Source: an uncultured Bacilli bacterium (lineage in GTDB: Bacteria; Bacillota_I; Bacilli_A; RF39; UBA660). Taken from it: a DNA stretch of 17,108 bases. Within the stretch, counting starts at the first letter, position 1, and each line of letters begins with the position of its first letter. A model generated the notes under the pieces. That model was not told where the DNA came from and ran no database searches. It saw only the letters and a list, made by a program, of their open reading frames with translations. Where the stretch lies: the NCBI GenBank assembly GCA_947628635.1, contig CANRAX010000014.1, forward strand, positions 1 through 17,108. The letters are read 5' to 3'. Below are positions 1 to 6,856 of this stretch, in pieces. Made by a program: the position numbers and the translations under genes.

Positions 1-47
1 TTTATTCACCAGCTTTTTCCACACAATTATTATTTTTTTCTATTTAT

Positions 48-78
48 ATAATACCCCCCCCCCGATGGGTCTTGTCAA
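48..78 (-). promoter_or_regulatory. Promoter with a ten-G run in its spacer, reading out of the left edge
   Basis: A perfect -35 box TTGACA lies at 73-78 and a -10-like TATTAT at 48-53, both on the minus strand. The spacer is 19 nt, and its -10-proximal part is an uninterrupted run of ten G (54-63). Seventeen nt is the usual optimum, so the length seen here would be a weak state and a run of eight G would be optimal. The promoter sits just downstream of the aspS terminator. Towards the left edge the transcript contains a GGTGA-like Shine-Dalgarno around 8-12, so the gene it serves should start just outside the window. I see no coding sequence in 1-148. Confidence 0.7.
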
Positions 79-93
79 GTGAAATTTCGTGCA

Positions 94-132
94 CAAAAAA
101 ATTATGAAGAAAAAAATGTTCTTCATAATTTT
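94..132 (-). terminator. Rho-independent terminator of hisS-aspS
   Basis: A perfect 12-bp inverted repeat (AATTATGAAGAA at 100-111 and its complement at 119-130) with a 7-nt loop is followed on the minus strand by a T run at 95-100. It lies 17 nt after the aspS stop codon. The flanking A and T runs are near-symmetrical, so it could also stop transcription arriving from the other side. Confidence 0.9.
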
Positions 133-148
133 GGAGTAGTAAAACTTC

Positions 149-1468
149 TTATGGATATAGCCTATTTGGTCCACGGAATAAGAATTGTGTTTCTTTAACA
201 CTAGGTATACTAAGTAAAAGCATTGTTAAACGGTCAATTCCTATGGCAAATCCTCCATGTGGTGGACAACCATATTTGAAAAAATCTAAGTAAAATTTTA
301 CATCATCACCAAGATTTTTTTCTTTAGCATTTTTCTTTATTTCTTCATAGCGATGTTCTCTTTGAGCACCTGTTGTTATTTCTACACCACGCCATAATAA
401 ATCATAGCCTAAAAGATGGCCTTTTTCATCACGCATATGATAAAAGGCTCTTTTATCAGCTGGATAATCAATTACAAATAAATATTCATGATTAAACTTA
501 TCCATTGATAATTTATAACATAACTTTTCAGCTTCAGTTGTTAAATCATTTTTCTCTTCATCAGCTACTTTATAACCGTATCTTTCTTCTAATTCTTTAT
601 AAATATCAGCTAAACGCATAACTGGAAATGGTAATTTTGGAACAATTATTTCGGTACCAAAAACTTCTTTTATTTTTTCTCCATAAACTTCATTAGTTTT
701 TTCTAAAGCATATGCTAACATTTCAGCTTCTAAATTCATAACATCATAAAAACTATCTATATAACTAAATTCAACATCAAAACTAGTAAATTCAGTAGCG
801 TGCCTGGAGGTATTTGAATTTTCTGCTCTAAAACAAGGAGCTACTTCAAATACATTGGAAAAACCTGAAGCAATAGCCATTTGTTTATAAAATTGCGGTG
901 ATTGAGCAAGATAAGCTAATCTATCAAAATACTTAACTTCAAAAACATCAGCTCCACTTTCACTAGCGGCACCTATAAATTTAGGAGTATGAATTTCCGT
1001 AAAATTGTGTTCATACAAGTATTCTCTCATATAACGTACTATTGTACTTTGAACTTGAAACATAAAAATATTTTTGTCATTACGTAAATCAATAAAACGA
1101 TAATCAAGTCTTGTATCTAAATTTACAGTAGATAAATCTTTAAAATTGAAAGGTAATTCTTCATTTGACATACTAGTAACTTCTATATTGGTAGGGATAA
1201 TTTCCATACCATTTAATTTTACTTTAGGTGATTCTATAACAGTACCTGTTATTTTAACGGTACTTTCTAGAGGTAAGCTACTAATTAAATCAACCATTTC
1301 GTTATTTTTTTCTTCACTCTTTTCAATAGTAACTTGAACTTTTCCAGTTGAATCTCTTAAGATAACAAATTGAACCCATTGTAAATCTCTAATATTATCT
1401 ACAAAGCCACTAAATTCAACTTCTTTTCCAAAGTAATTTTTTAATTCATTTGCAAATATCTTTTTCAT
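149..1468 (-). CDS. aspS: Aspartyl-tRNA synthetase, archaeal/eukaryotic type (AspRS2)
   Basis: Charges tRNA with aspartate in the cytoplasm; class II aminoacyl-tRNA synthetase. The N-terminal OB-fold anticodon domain spans about residues 1-105. Class II motif 2 is seen as FRAE (213-216) with RHATEF (222-227), the substrate-side motif SPQFYKQ around 190-196, and motif 3 as GGFAIGIDRL (405-414). At 439 aa it is far shorter than the standard bacterial AspRS (about 590 aa) and lacks the bacterial insertion domain; the sequence pattern matches the archaeal type that some bacteria carry. In many bacteria this type is non-discriminating and also makes Asp-tRNAAsn for GatCAB; no gat genes are in this window, so that is untested here. 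Its ATG overlaps the hisS stop by 4 nt (ATGA), and its Shine-Dalgarno AGGAGG lies inside the last hisS codons, so the pair is translationally coupled. Confidence 0.95.
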   Translation of the reverse strand: MKKIFANELKNYFGKEVEFSGFVDNIRDLQWVQFVILRDSTGKVQVTIEKSEEKNNEMVDLISSLPLESTVKITGTVIESPKVKLNGMEIIPTNIEVTSMSNEELPFNFKDLSTVNLDTRLDYRFIDLRNDKNIFMFQVQSTIVRYMREYLYEHNFTEIHTPKFIGAASESGADVFEVKYFDRLAYLAQSPQFYKQMAIASGFSNVFEVAPCFRAENSNTSRHATEFTSFDVEFSYIDSFYDVMNLEAEMLAYALEKTNEVYGEKIKEVFGTEIIVPKLPFPVMRLADIYKELEERYGYKVADEEKNDLTTEAEKLCYKLSMDKFNHEYLFVIDYPADKRAFYHMRDEKGHLLGYDLLWRGVEITTGAQREHRYEEIKKNAKEKNLGDDVKFYLDFFKYGCPPHGGFAIGIDRLTMLLLSIPSVKETQFLFRGPNRLYP

Positions 1469-2838
1469 TTTTCCTCCTCATGTTTATGACAATGACAATT
1501 TCCACCACAGCTATGATTTCCATCACATTCGTGATCTTCGTAACTAAAATCATTTACATCATCTATAATAGTGTTTAATTTTTCATCTAGGTAATAAACT
1601 ATCATATCTAAGCTAATAATATCTTCTTCTTTAGTTTTGTTATTTTTGATTGTTATTTCATTATTATTCAAATCTTCGCTATTTAAAACAGCAATATATT
1701 TGGCATTTAAGCGATCAGCTTGTTTAAATTGAGCTTTTAAAGTACGATTATTATATTCTGTGTCAACTATGAAACCAGCTAAGCGAAGTTCTTGAGCAAG
1801 ATAAAGAGCATATTTTTTTTCTTCTTCATTAACGTAAAGTAAAAATAAATCTATATCTTCAACAATTGGTAATTTAACATTTTCTAACTCTAGAGCTGTT
1901 ACTAAACGACCAATGCCTGATGCAAAGCCGATACATGGAGTATCAGGGCCACCTAGTTCTTTACACAAACCATTATATCTTCCGCCACCACCTAAAACAT
2001 TGTTAGAACCAAAGCCCTCTACTTTTGCTTCTATTTCAAATACAGTATGATTATAATAATCAAGACCTCTTACAATATTAGGATTTATTTCATATTTTAT
2101 TTCAAGTACATCTAAATAATCTTGAACTTTTTCAAAACGGTCTCGGCTTTTTTCATTTAAAAAATCTAATGTCTTAGGAGCATTCTTTAGGATGTCTTTG
2201 TCAGCGTCAACTTTACAGTCTAAAATACGTAAAGGATTTTTTTCTAATCTTTCCTTACAATCTTCACATAATTCATTAATGTGTGGTTTAAAATATTTTA
2301 TTAATTCTTCTCGATACTTTTTTCTTGACTCATTATCACCTAAAGAATTTATATTTACTTTTATTTCTTTTAGGCCTAGCATTTTATAAATATTAACAGC
2401 TAAAGAAATAATTTCTGCATCGCTTAGAGGATCATCACTACCTAATATTTCCATACCAAATTGTGTAAGTTCCCTATCTCTACCAGATTGAGGTCTTTCA
2501 TAACGATACATTGTTCCATTATAGTAAACTTTAACTGGAAGAGATGGATCACCATACATCTTATTTTCAATGAAACTTCTTACTACTCCAGCCGTTCCTT
2601 CAGGTCTTAAGGTAATATCTCTACCACCTCTATCAACAAAATCATAAGTTTCTTTAGTAACTATATCAGTTGTAGAGCCAATTCCTCTATGAAATAATTC
2701 AGTAGCTTCAATTATAGGAGTTCTAATATAATTATAATTATATTTTTCCATAGTCATATCAATTATAGAATCAATAAATTTCCATATTTTAGCTTCTTTG
2801 CCATAAATATCTGTACAACCCTTTTGTTTTTGTATCAT
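1465..2838 (-). CDS. hisS: Histidyl-tRNA synthetase with a His/Cys-rich C-terminal tail
   Basis: Charges tRNAHis with histidine; class II synthetase acting as a dimer in the cytoplasm. Motif 2 is seen at YRYERPQ (111-117), the histidine-specific HisA motif at RGLDYY (257-262), the glycine-rich GGGGRYNGL segment at 283-291 and motif 3 near GFASGIGRL (304-312). The anticodon-binding domain follows at about 330-425. At 457 aa it exceeds the usual 420-430 aa. The excess is a tail at 436-457 holding four cysteines (438, 444, 448, 450) and five histidines (436, 442, 449, 451, 453), like a metal-binding peptide and not part of the family core. The ATG is preceded 7 nt away by AAGGAGG. The gene is under T-box control (2855-3045) and overlaps aspS by 4 nt. 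Confidence 0.97.
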   Translation of the reverse strand: MIQKQKGCTDIYGKEAKIWKFIDSIIDMTMEKYNYNYIRTPIIEATELFHRGIGSTTDIVTKETYDFVDRGGRDITLRPEGTAGVVRSFIENKMYGDPSLPVKVYYNGTMYRYERPQSGRDRELTQFGMEILGSDDPLSDAEIISLAVNIYKMLGLKEIKVNINSLGDNESRKKYREELIKYFKPHINELCEDCKERLEKNPLRILDCKVDADKDILKNAPKTLDFLNEKSRDRFEKVQDYLDVLEIKYEINPNIVRGLDYYNHTVFEIEAKVEGFGSNNVLGGGGRYNGLCKELGGPDTPCIGFASGIGRLVTALELENVKLPIVEDIDLFLLYVNEEEKKYALYLAQELRLAGFIVDTEYNNRTLKAQFKQADRLNAKYIAVLNSEDLNNNEITIKNNKTKEEDIISLDMIVYYLDEKLNTIIDDVNDFSYEDHECDGNHSCGGNCHCHKHEEEK

Positions 2839-2852
2839 AATTTTTCCTCCTT

Positions 2853-2901
2853 AAAATAAAAAGTGCCACCTCCTAAGGACGAATTTTCTTCGTGGTGCCA
2901 C
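2853..2901 (-). terminator. T-box attenuator terminator hairpin
   Basis: On the minus strand GTGGCACC (2894-2901) can pair with GGTGGCAC (2863-2870) apart from one G-G mismatch, enclosing the ACGAA/TTCGT helix. A T-rich tract (2853-2862) follows directly. It competes with the antiterminator at 2874-2905, which uses the same 5' arm. Confidence 0.75.
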
Positions 2902-3045
2902 CTTATTTTTTACTCCTTTTAACTTATATCGTAGTTAAGACGCTTCTTAATAATTAGGATGTCTTCAGCTAGAAATATTTAAATATTTTCACCAACCATA
3001 TTCTCTCTTAAAAATATTTATTAACCTACTCTTTCCCAAGAAGTT
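2855..3045 (-). promoter_or_regulatory. T-box riboswitch, aspartate specifier, upstream of hisS-aspS
   Basis: This leader senses uncharged tRNA and lets RNA polymerase pass a terminator. Stem I is closed by CTTCTT (3038-3043) and AAGAAG near 2943-2948. It contains the AGTA element, an AGAGA bulge and the GGTTGGTGA distal-loop sequence. In the specifier loop the triplet GAC (2961-2963) follows CTGAA and is followed by A, as in known T-boxes, giving aspartate. A stem III hairpin (TTAACT/AGTTAA) lies near 2918-2937. The antiterminator is textbook: TAAGG/CCTTA, bulge TGGCACC (2894-2900), helix ACGAA/TTCGT, loop GAAAA. The variable base in TGGC is C, which pairs with the G73 discriminator of tRNAAsp and not with the C73 normal for tRNAHis, so both recognition sites agree on Asp. 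Confidence 0.92.
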
Positions 3046-3051
3046 ATTTAT

Positions 3052-3080
3052 ATTATAATTAATTTATTTTTATTAATCAA
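3052..3080 (-). promoter_or_regulatory. Promoter of the hisS-aspS T-box transcript
   Basis: The -35 TTGATT (3075-3080) and a perfect -10 TATAAT (3052-3057) are separated by exactly 17 nt. The -35 box overlaps the stop codon of the upstream peptidase-like gene (3073-3075). The expected start near 3045 falls just before the 5' strand of T-box stem I, which supports both calls. Confidence 0.85.
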
Positions 3081-4239
3081 GATATTCTTCTAAATGTTTT
3101 GTTAAAATTTTAGGATTAGTATCTAAGTCAAATCCTTTACTTTTTAATTCAGCAATGGTTAAATTCTTATCTCTAAAGTCAAGAAATTTAGAAAAATTAG
3201 CTTTATCACTTAATAAAGTTTTACTAAGTAAATAACCATATGTATATTGAATAGTTTCTGATACGTCAACTTCTTCTTCTAAATATTCATTAGATATATT
3301 TTCATTAAGAGGAAAATTTTGCGAATTTTTTCGAAGCATTTTAATAATCTCTTTTTTTGTTGGAAGATAACTGTATAAATTTAAATAATCTTCTTGTGTT
3401 AATGCACATAATAAACAAGCTGAATCAAGAGAAAGACTATAAGCTAATAACGTGTTAACTAATCCTATAACAGCATAATCTTTATAAAGAGAATTTTTAA
3501 TTAGATAATTATATAAATCTAAAGAATAAGCAGTTGAAAGAGTTTCATTGAAAAAACTATTAGAATTATATAGTGAAACATCTACTTCACTTTTTGTCTT
3601 CGACAAATTATTAGAGTCATATACATGAGCTGTTTCATGAACATAAGCTTCTAAAAAGCGAAGATCAATTAAATCTTTTCGGATTAAAACATTGGATTTT
3701 TTTTCTAAAGGATTAAAAATTGATAAAGCATTTGATTTTAGAATTCTTTCATCTTTTAGACGATAAAATCTTTCTTCAGCCATTAATTCTTCGAAAAGAT
3801 GGAGCATTTCTTTATTTTCATCTTTAAAATAACTAATTAAAATATCATATAATTCATTTTTATCTAATTTTTTATTGTATAGTTTTTCAAAACGCTTATA
3901 GTAACTACTTTTAGCAAATGAATCTAAAAAAGTAATTAAATAATTTAAATTTCGAAGCAAAATATTTTGTAATTTATCTTTTTCTTGTAAAAAGAAAGTA
4001 TCATTTTCCGAAAAATATTTACTAGATTCTTTATTTAATAAATCTTCAAAATCGCCATTTTCTTCTATTTCTGGAATAAAAATTTTACATTTTTCATTAA
4101 GCCCATATAAATAGCAATATGTTTTATAGGTTCTTAGATATATATACAATTCTTCAGTATTTTGACAAGCAAAAATTTTATCAGCTAAATTTTCAATTTG
4201 GAGTATGAAATCAGCTAAAGTATTTTTTATAGGTATCAT
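3073..4239 (-). CDS. Predicted HExxH metallopeptidase, divergent, M3/oligoendopeptidase-F-like
   Basis: I do not recognise a named orthologue. The 388-aa protein carries HETAH at 201-205, the zinc-binding HExxH signature, and a candidate third ligand Glu232 in FFNETLSTAYSLDLYNYL, 27 residues after the second His. That arrangement resembles the gluzincin M3 family (PepF/oligoendopeptidase F), where HExxH is followed about 25 residues later by an E within an alpha-helix. It is much shorter than PepF (about 600 aa), and the flanking sequence is divergent. No signal peptide or membrane segment is visible, so it is probably cytoplasmic. It follows dtd by 20 nt and should be co-transcribed with rel and dtd. 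Its Shine-Dalgarno contains six consecutive G (CAGGGGGGAAG) just before the ATG. The peptidase call is by motif only. Confidence 0.8.
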   Translation of the reverse strand: MIPIKNTLADFILQIENLADKIFACQNTEELYIYLRTYKTYCYLYGLNEKCKIFIPEIEENGDFEDLLNKESSKYFSENDTFFLQEKDKLQNILLRNLNYLITFLDSFAKSSYYKRFEKLYNKKLDKNELYDILISYFKDENKEMLHLFEELMAEERFYRLKDERILKSNALSIFNPLEKKSNVLIRKDLIDLRFLEAYVHETAHVYDSNNLSKTKSEVDVSLYNSNSFFNETLSTAYSLDLYNYLIKNSLYKDYAVIGLVNTLLAYSLSLDSACLLCALTQEDYLNLYSYLPTKKEIIKMLRKNSQNFPLNENISNEYLEEEVDVSETIQYTYGYLLSKTLLSDKANFSKFLDFRDKNLTIAELKSKGFDLDTNPKILTKHLEEYLD

Positions 4240-4259
4240 AACTTCCCCCCTGAAGTCAT

Positions 4260-4694
4260 TTATTTTTCAAGCATAATAGTTGTTGGTCCAACATTTGTAA
4301 GGGATATTTCCATATCAGCACCAAAAATGCCTTCTTCAACATTAACATAATTTCGTAGTTCTTTATTAAATTCTTTATAAAGTTCACTAGCAAACTTATT
4401 ATTTAAGGCTTTAGTATAACTAGGACGGTTTCCCTTTTTACAATCAGCATATAAGGTAAATTGAGAAATAGATAAAATACTTCCTCCATAATCTAAAATA
4501 CTTTTATTCATAATACCTTCTTCGTCAGGAAAAATACGAAGATTAATTACTTTTTTAGCTAAATATTTTATTTTTTCTAAATCATCACCATCTGTAAAGC
4601 CGACAAATAAAACGAGACCCGATGAGATTTCACCTGTTATTTTATTTTCTACTTTGCAAAAGGCTTTATTGCTTCTTTGAACTAAAACTCTCAT
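4260..4694 (-). CDS. dtd: D-aminoacyl-tRNA deacylase
   Basis: Hydrolyses D-amino acids wrongly attached to tRNA, and Gly from tRNAAla, acting as a cytoplasmic dimer. The 144-aa length is typical. Both signature segments are intact: SQFTLYADCKKGNRPSY at 77-93, and the C-terminal NVGPTT at 134-139 holding the Gly-Pro motif (136-137) that reaches into the partner subunit's active site. The start ATG overlaps the rel stop codon by 4 nt (ATGA), so it is translationally coupled to rel, the same pairing as relA-dtd in Bacillus. Confidence 0.97.
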   Translation of the reverse strand: MRVLVQRSNKAFCKVENKITGEISSGLVLFVGFTDGDDLEKIKYLAKKVINLRIFPDEEGIMNKSILDYGGSILSISQFTLYADCKKGNRPSYTKALNNKFASELYKEFNKELRNYVNVEEGIFGADMEISLTNVGPTTIMLEK

Positions 4695-6847
4695 CTAATC
4701 ACTCTTTCAATATTTTCAACATAAGGATATTTTGTTAAGGATAAAACTAATTTTTGATATTGCTCAACTCCTGCTAGATAACAAGTTACTTCATAGGAAT
4801 TGTAATCATTTCTATTAATAGTTTTTATTCCATCTATATTAATATTTTGCATAGATATAGTTTGCATTAAATCAAGCATATGATTTTCTGTTGTTGTAGT
4901 ATTAATTAAAAAGCAAGTAAAATATCTTTTATTGGTATTAGTATTCCATTTTACTTCTAGCGTTCTTTCTTCTAGCATTTCAAGATTATGGCAATTCAAT
5001 CTATGAACTGTTATTCCATTACCTTTCGTTATATAACCAACAATTTCATCTCCATAAATTGGATTACAACAATTAGCCAAATTTACCTTTACTTTATCAA
5101 TACCACTAACAATAATATCAGCATCAATATTAGTTGGCGTTTTAACTATTTTTGGAGTTTTAGCGTCTTCATCTTTATTTACTATATGTATAACTGATGA
5201 AGCACTTGACTTGCCATTACCAATAATGTGATAAACTTCTTCTAGATTTTCTACTTTTAAATTTTCACATATTTTAGCAATATTTTCTTCCGTAAAAAAG
5301 TCGGCATAGGCTATTTTTTTCTTTCGTAATTCTTTTTCTAAAAGATATTTACCTCGTTCAAGATAAATTTCACGGTCATTTTTAGAAAAGAAACTTTTAA
5401 TTTTGCTTTTTGTTTGAGTAAGCTTTACCATATTAAGCCATTCTTTTTTAGGAGTTGAACTTTTATTGGTATTTATTTTGACAATATCGTTATCTTTTAA
5501 TTCATAACTTAAAGGCACAATATTATTATTAACAATGGCACCTACTGTTGTTTCGCCAACTTTTGTATGAATTTTATAGGCAAAATCTAAAGCCGTTGCG
5601 CCTTTTGGTAGTTCTATTACGTCACCTTTAGGTGTAAAAACATAAATATTATTATTCAACACTTCATTTTTAACGCTATTAACAAATTCCTCATTCGTCA
5701 ATCCATCGTGACTTAAATCGATAATAGACTTAAAAAATTGAAGTTTTTGCTCAGTAGAATTCATAAGATTAGCTCTAACTTTAGAACCGCCACTTTCTTT
5801 ATAAGCCCAGTGAGAAGCTATACCATTTTCAGCTATTTCATCCATTTCATAAGTTCTTATTTGAATTTCAAATAAATAGCCATCTGTACCAAAAACTGTT
5901 GTATGAAGTGATTGATACATGTTTGGTTTTGGCATAGCAATATAGTCTTTAAATCTTTTTGGCAATGGACGATACTTAGAGTGAATTAAACCTAAGGCTA
6001 AGTAGCATTCTTGTTCTGTATCGACTAAAATTCTTAAAGCTAATAAATCATAAATATCACTGAATTTTTTACCTTTATCTAATTTATTATAAATACTATA
6101 AATACTTTTGGCACGACCTTTTATTTCATGCTTTATATTATGTTCATTTAGTAAATCATCTACTTCATGCTGCATATCATAAACTGTTTTATCACGTTCT
6201 AATTTTGTTTTATTTAATTTCTCAGCTATATCATAAAATACATCTGGTTTTAAATAACGTAGGGATAAATCTTCAAGTTCACTTTTTATCTTGTGAATAC
6301 CTAGGTGATGAGCAATAGGGGCTAAAATTTCTAAGGCTTCATGAGCTTTTACTTTTTGTCTTTCTTCTGGTAAAGCCCATAGGGTTCGCATATTGTGAAG
6401 ACGATCAGCAAGTTTAATTATAATAACGCGTACATCTTCACTCATACCTACTATAATTTTTTTATAATAATCAATTAAATATTCATTTTCAGTGGAAAAA
6501 TTAATTTTACTTAATTTGGTTACACCTTGAACTAATTTAGTAATTGATGAATGAAAATTTTGCTCCATTTCTTCAGCTGTACAATCACAATCTTCTAAAA
6601 CATCATGCATAAGGCCAGCACTTATTGTTTCATAATCTGCATAAATAGTTGTTAAAATTTGTGCAACACATAAAGGATGTTGAATATATGGTTCTCCTGA
6701 CTTGCGGAATTGTCCTTCATGTTTTAGTTTTGCAAATTCATAAGCCCTTTTAATCGTATTTAACTCCTCTTCAGAAGTTATGTATTTTTCACAACGCTCA
6801 AGAATAGTTTCTATGGTAACTGTTTCGACTTTAGACAAAGGACTCAT
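4691..6847 (-). CDS. rel: Bifunctional (p)ppGpp synthetase/hydrolase, long RSH protein
   Basis: Makes and degrades the stringent-response alarmone ppGpp on stalled ribosomes. The domain order is complete in 718 aa. The HD hydrolase domain has the HD pair in LMHDVLEDCD (His81-Asp82) and IKLADRLHN (144-152). The synthetase has RFKD at 298-301, the form typical of bifunctional Rel and not of RelA, and YQSLHTTV (311-318). A TGS domain spans about 398-460, then a Cys-rich segment with NLANCCNPIYGDE near 595 and a C-terminal ACT domain from about 645. With the catalytic HD residues present, hydrolysis should be active. The start is uncertain: AGGGG ends 2 nt before the ATG at 6847 but 11 nt before an in-frame TTG at 6838. 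It follows secDF by 9 nt. Confidence 0.97.
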   Translation of the reverse strand: MSPLSKVETVTIETILERCEKYITSEEELNTIKRAYEFAKLKHEGQFRKSGEPYIQHPLCVAQILTTIYADYETISAGLMHDVLEDCDCTAEEMEQNFHSSITKLVQGVTKLSKINFSTENEYLIDYYKKIIVGMSEDVRVIIIKLADRLHNMRTLWALPEERQKVKAHEALEILAPIAHHLGIHKIKSELEDLSLRYLKPDVFYDIAEKLNKTKLERDKTVYDMQHEVDDLLNEHNIKHEIKGRAKSIYSIYNKLDKGKKFSDIYDLLALRILVDTEQECYLALGLIHSKYRPLPKRFKDYIAMPKPNMYQSLHTTVFGTDGYLFEIQIRTYEMDEIAENGIASHWAYKESGGSKVRANLMNSTEQKLQFFKSIIDLSHDGLTNEEFVNSVKNEVLNNNIYVFTPKGDVIELPKGATALDFAYKIHTKVGETTVGAIVNNNIVPLSYELKDNDIVKINTNKSSTPKKEWLNMVKLTQTKSKIKSFFSKNDREIYLERGKYLLEKELRKKKIAYADFFTEENIAKICENLKVENLEEVYHIIGNGKSSASSVIHIVNKDEDAKTPKIVKTPTNIDADIIVSGIDKVKVNLANCCNPIYGDEIVGYITKGNGITVHRLNCHNLEMLEERTLEVKWNTNTNKRYFTCFLINTTTTENHMLDLMQTISMQNINIDGIKTINRNDYNSYEVTCYLAGVEQYQKLVLSLTKYPYVENIERVIR

Positions 6848-6856
6848 CTCCCCTCA

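Noticed and set aside
1146..1337. Open frame on the + strand of about 60 codons
   Set aside because: It lies antisense inside aspS, has no ribosome site, and gives a protein with no recognisable features. The same holds for plus-strand frames inside hisS, rel, topA and rbgA.
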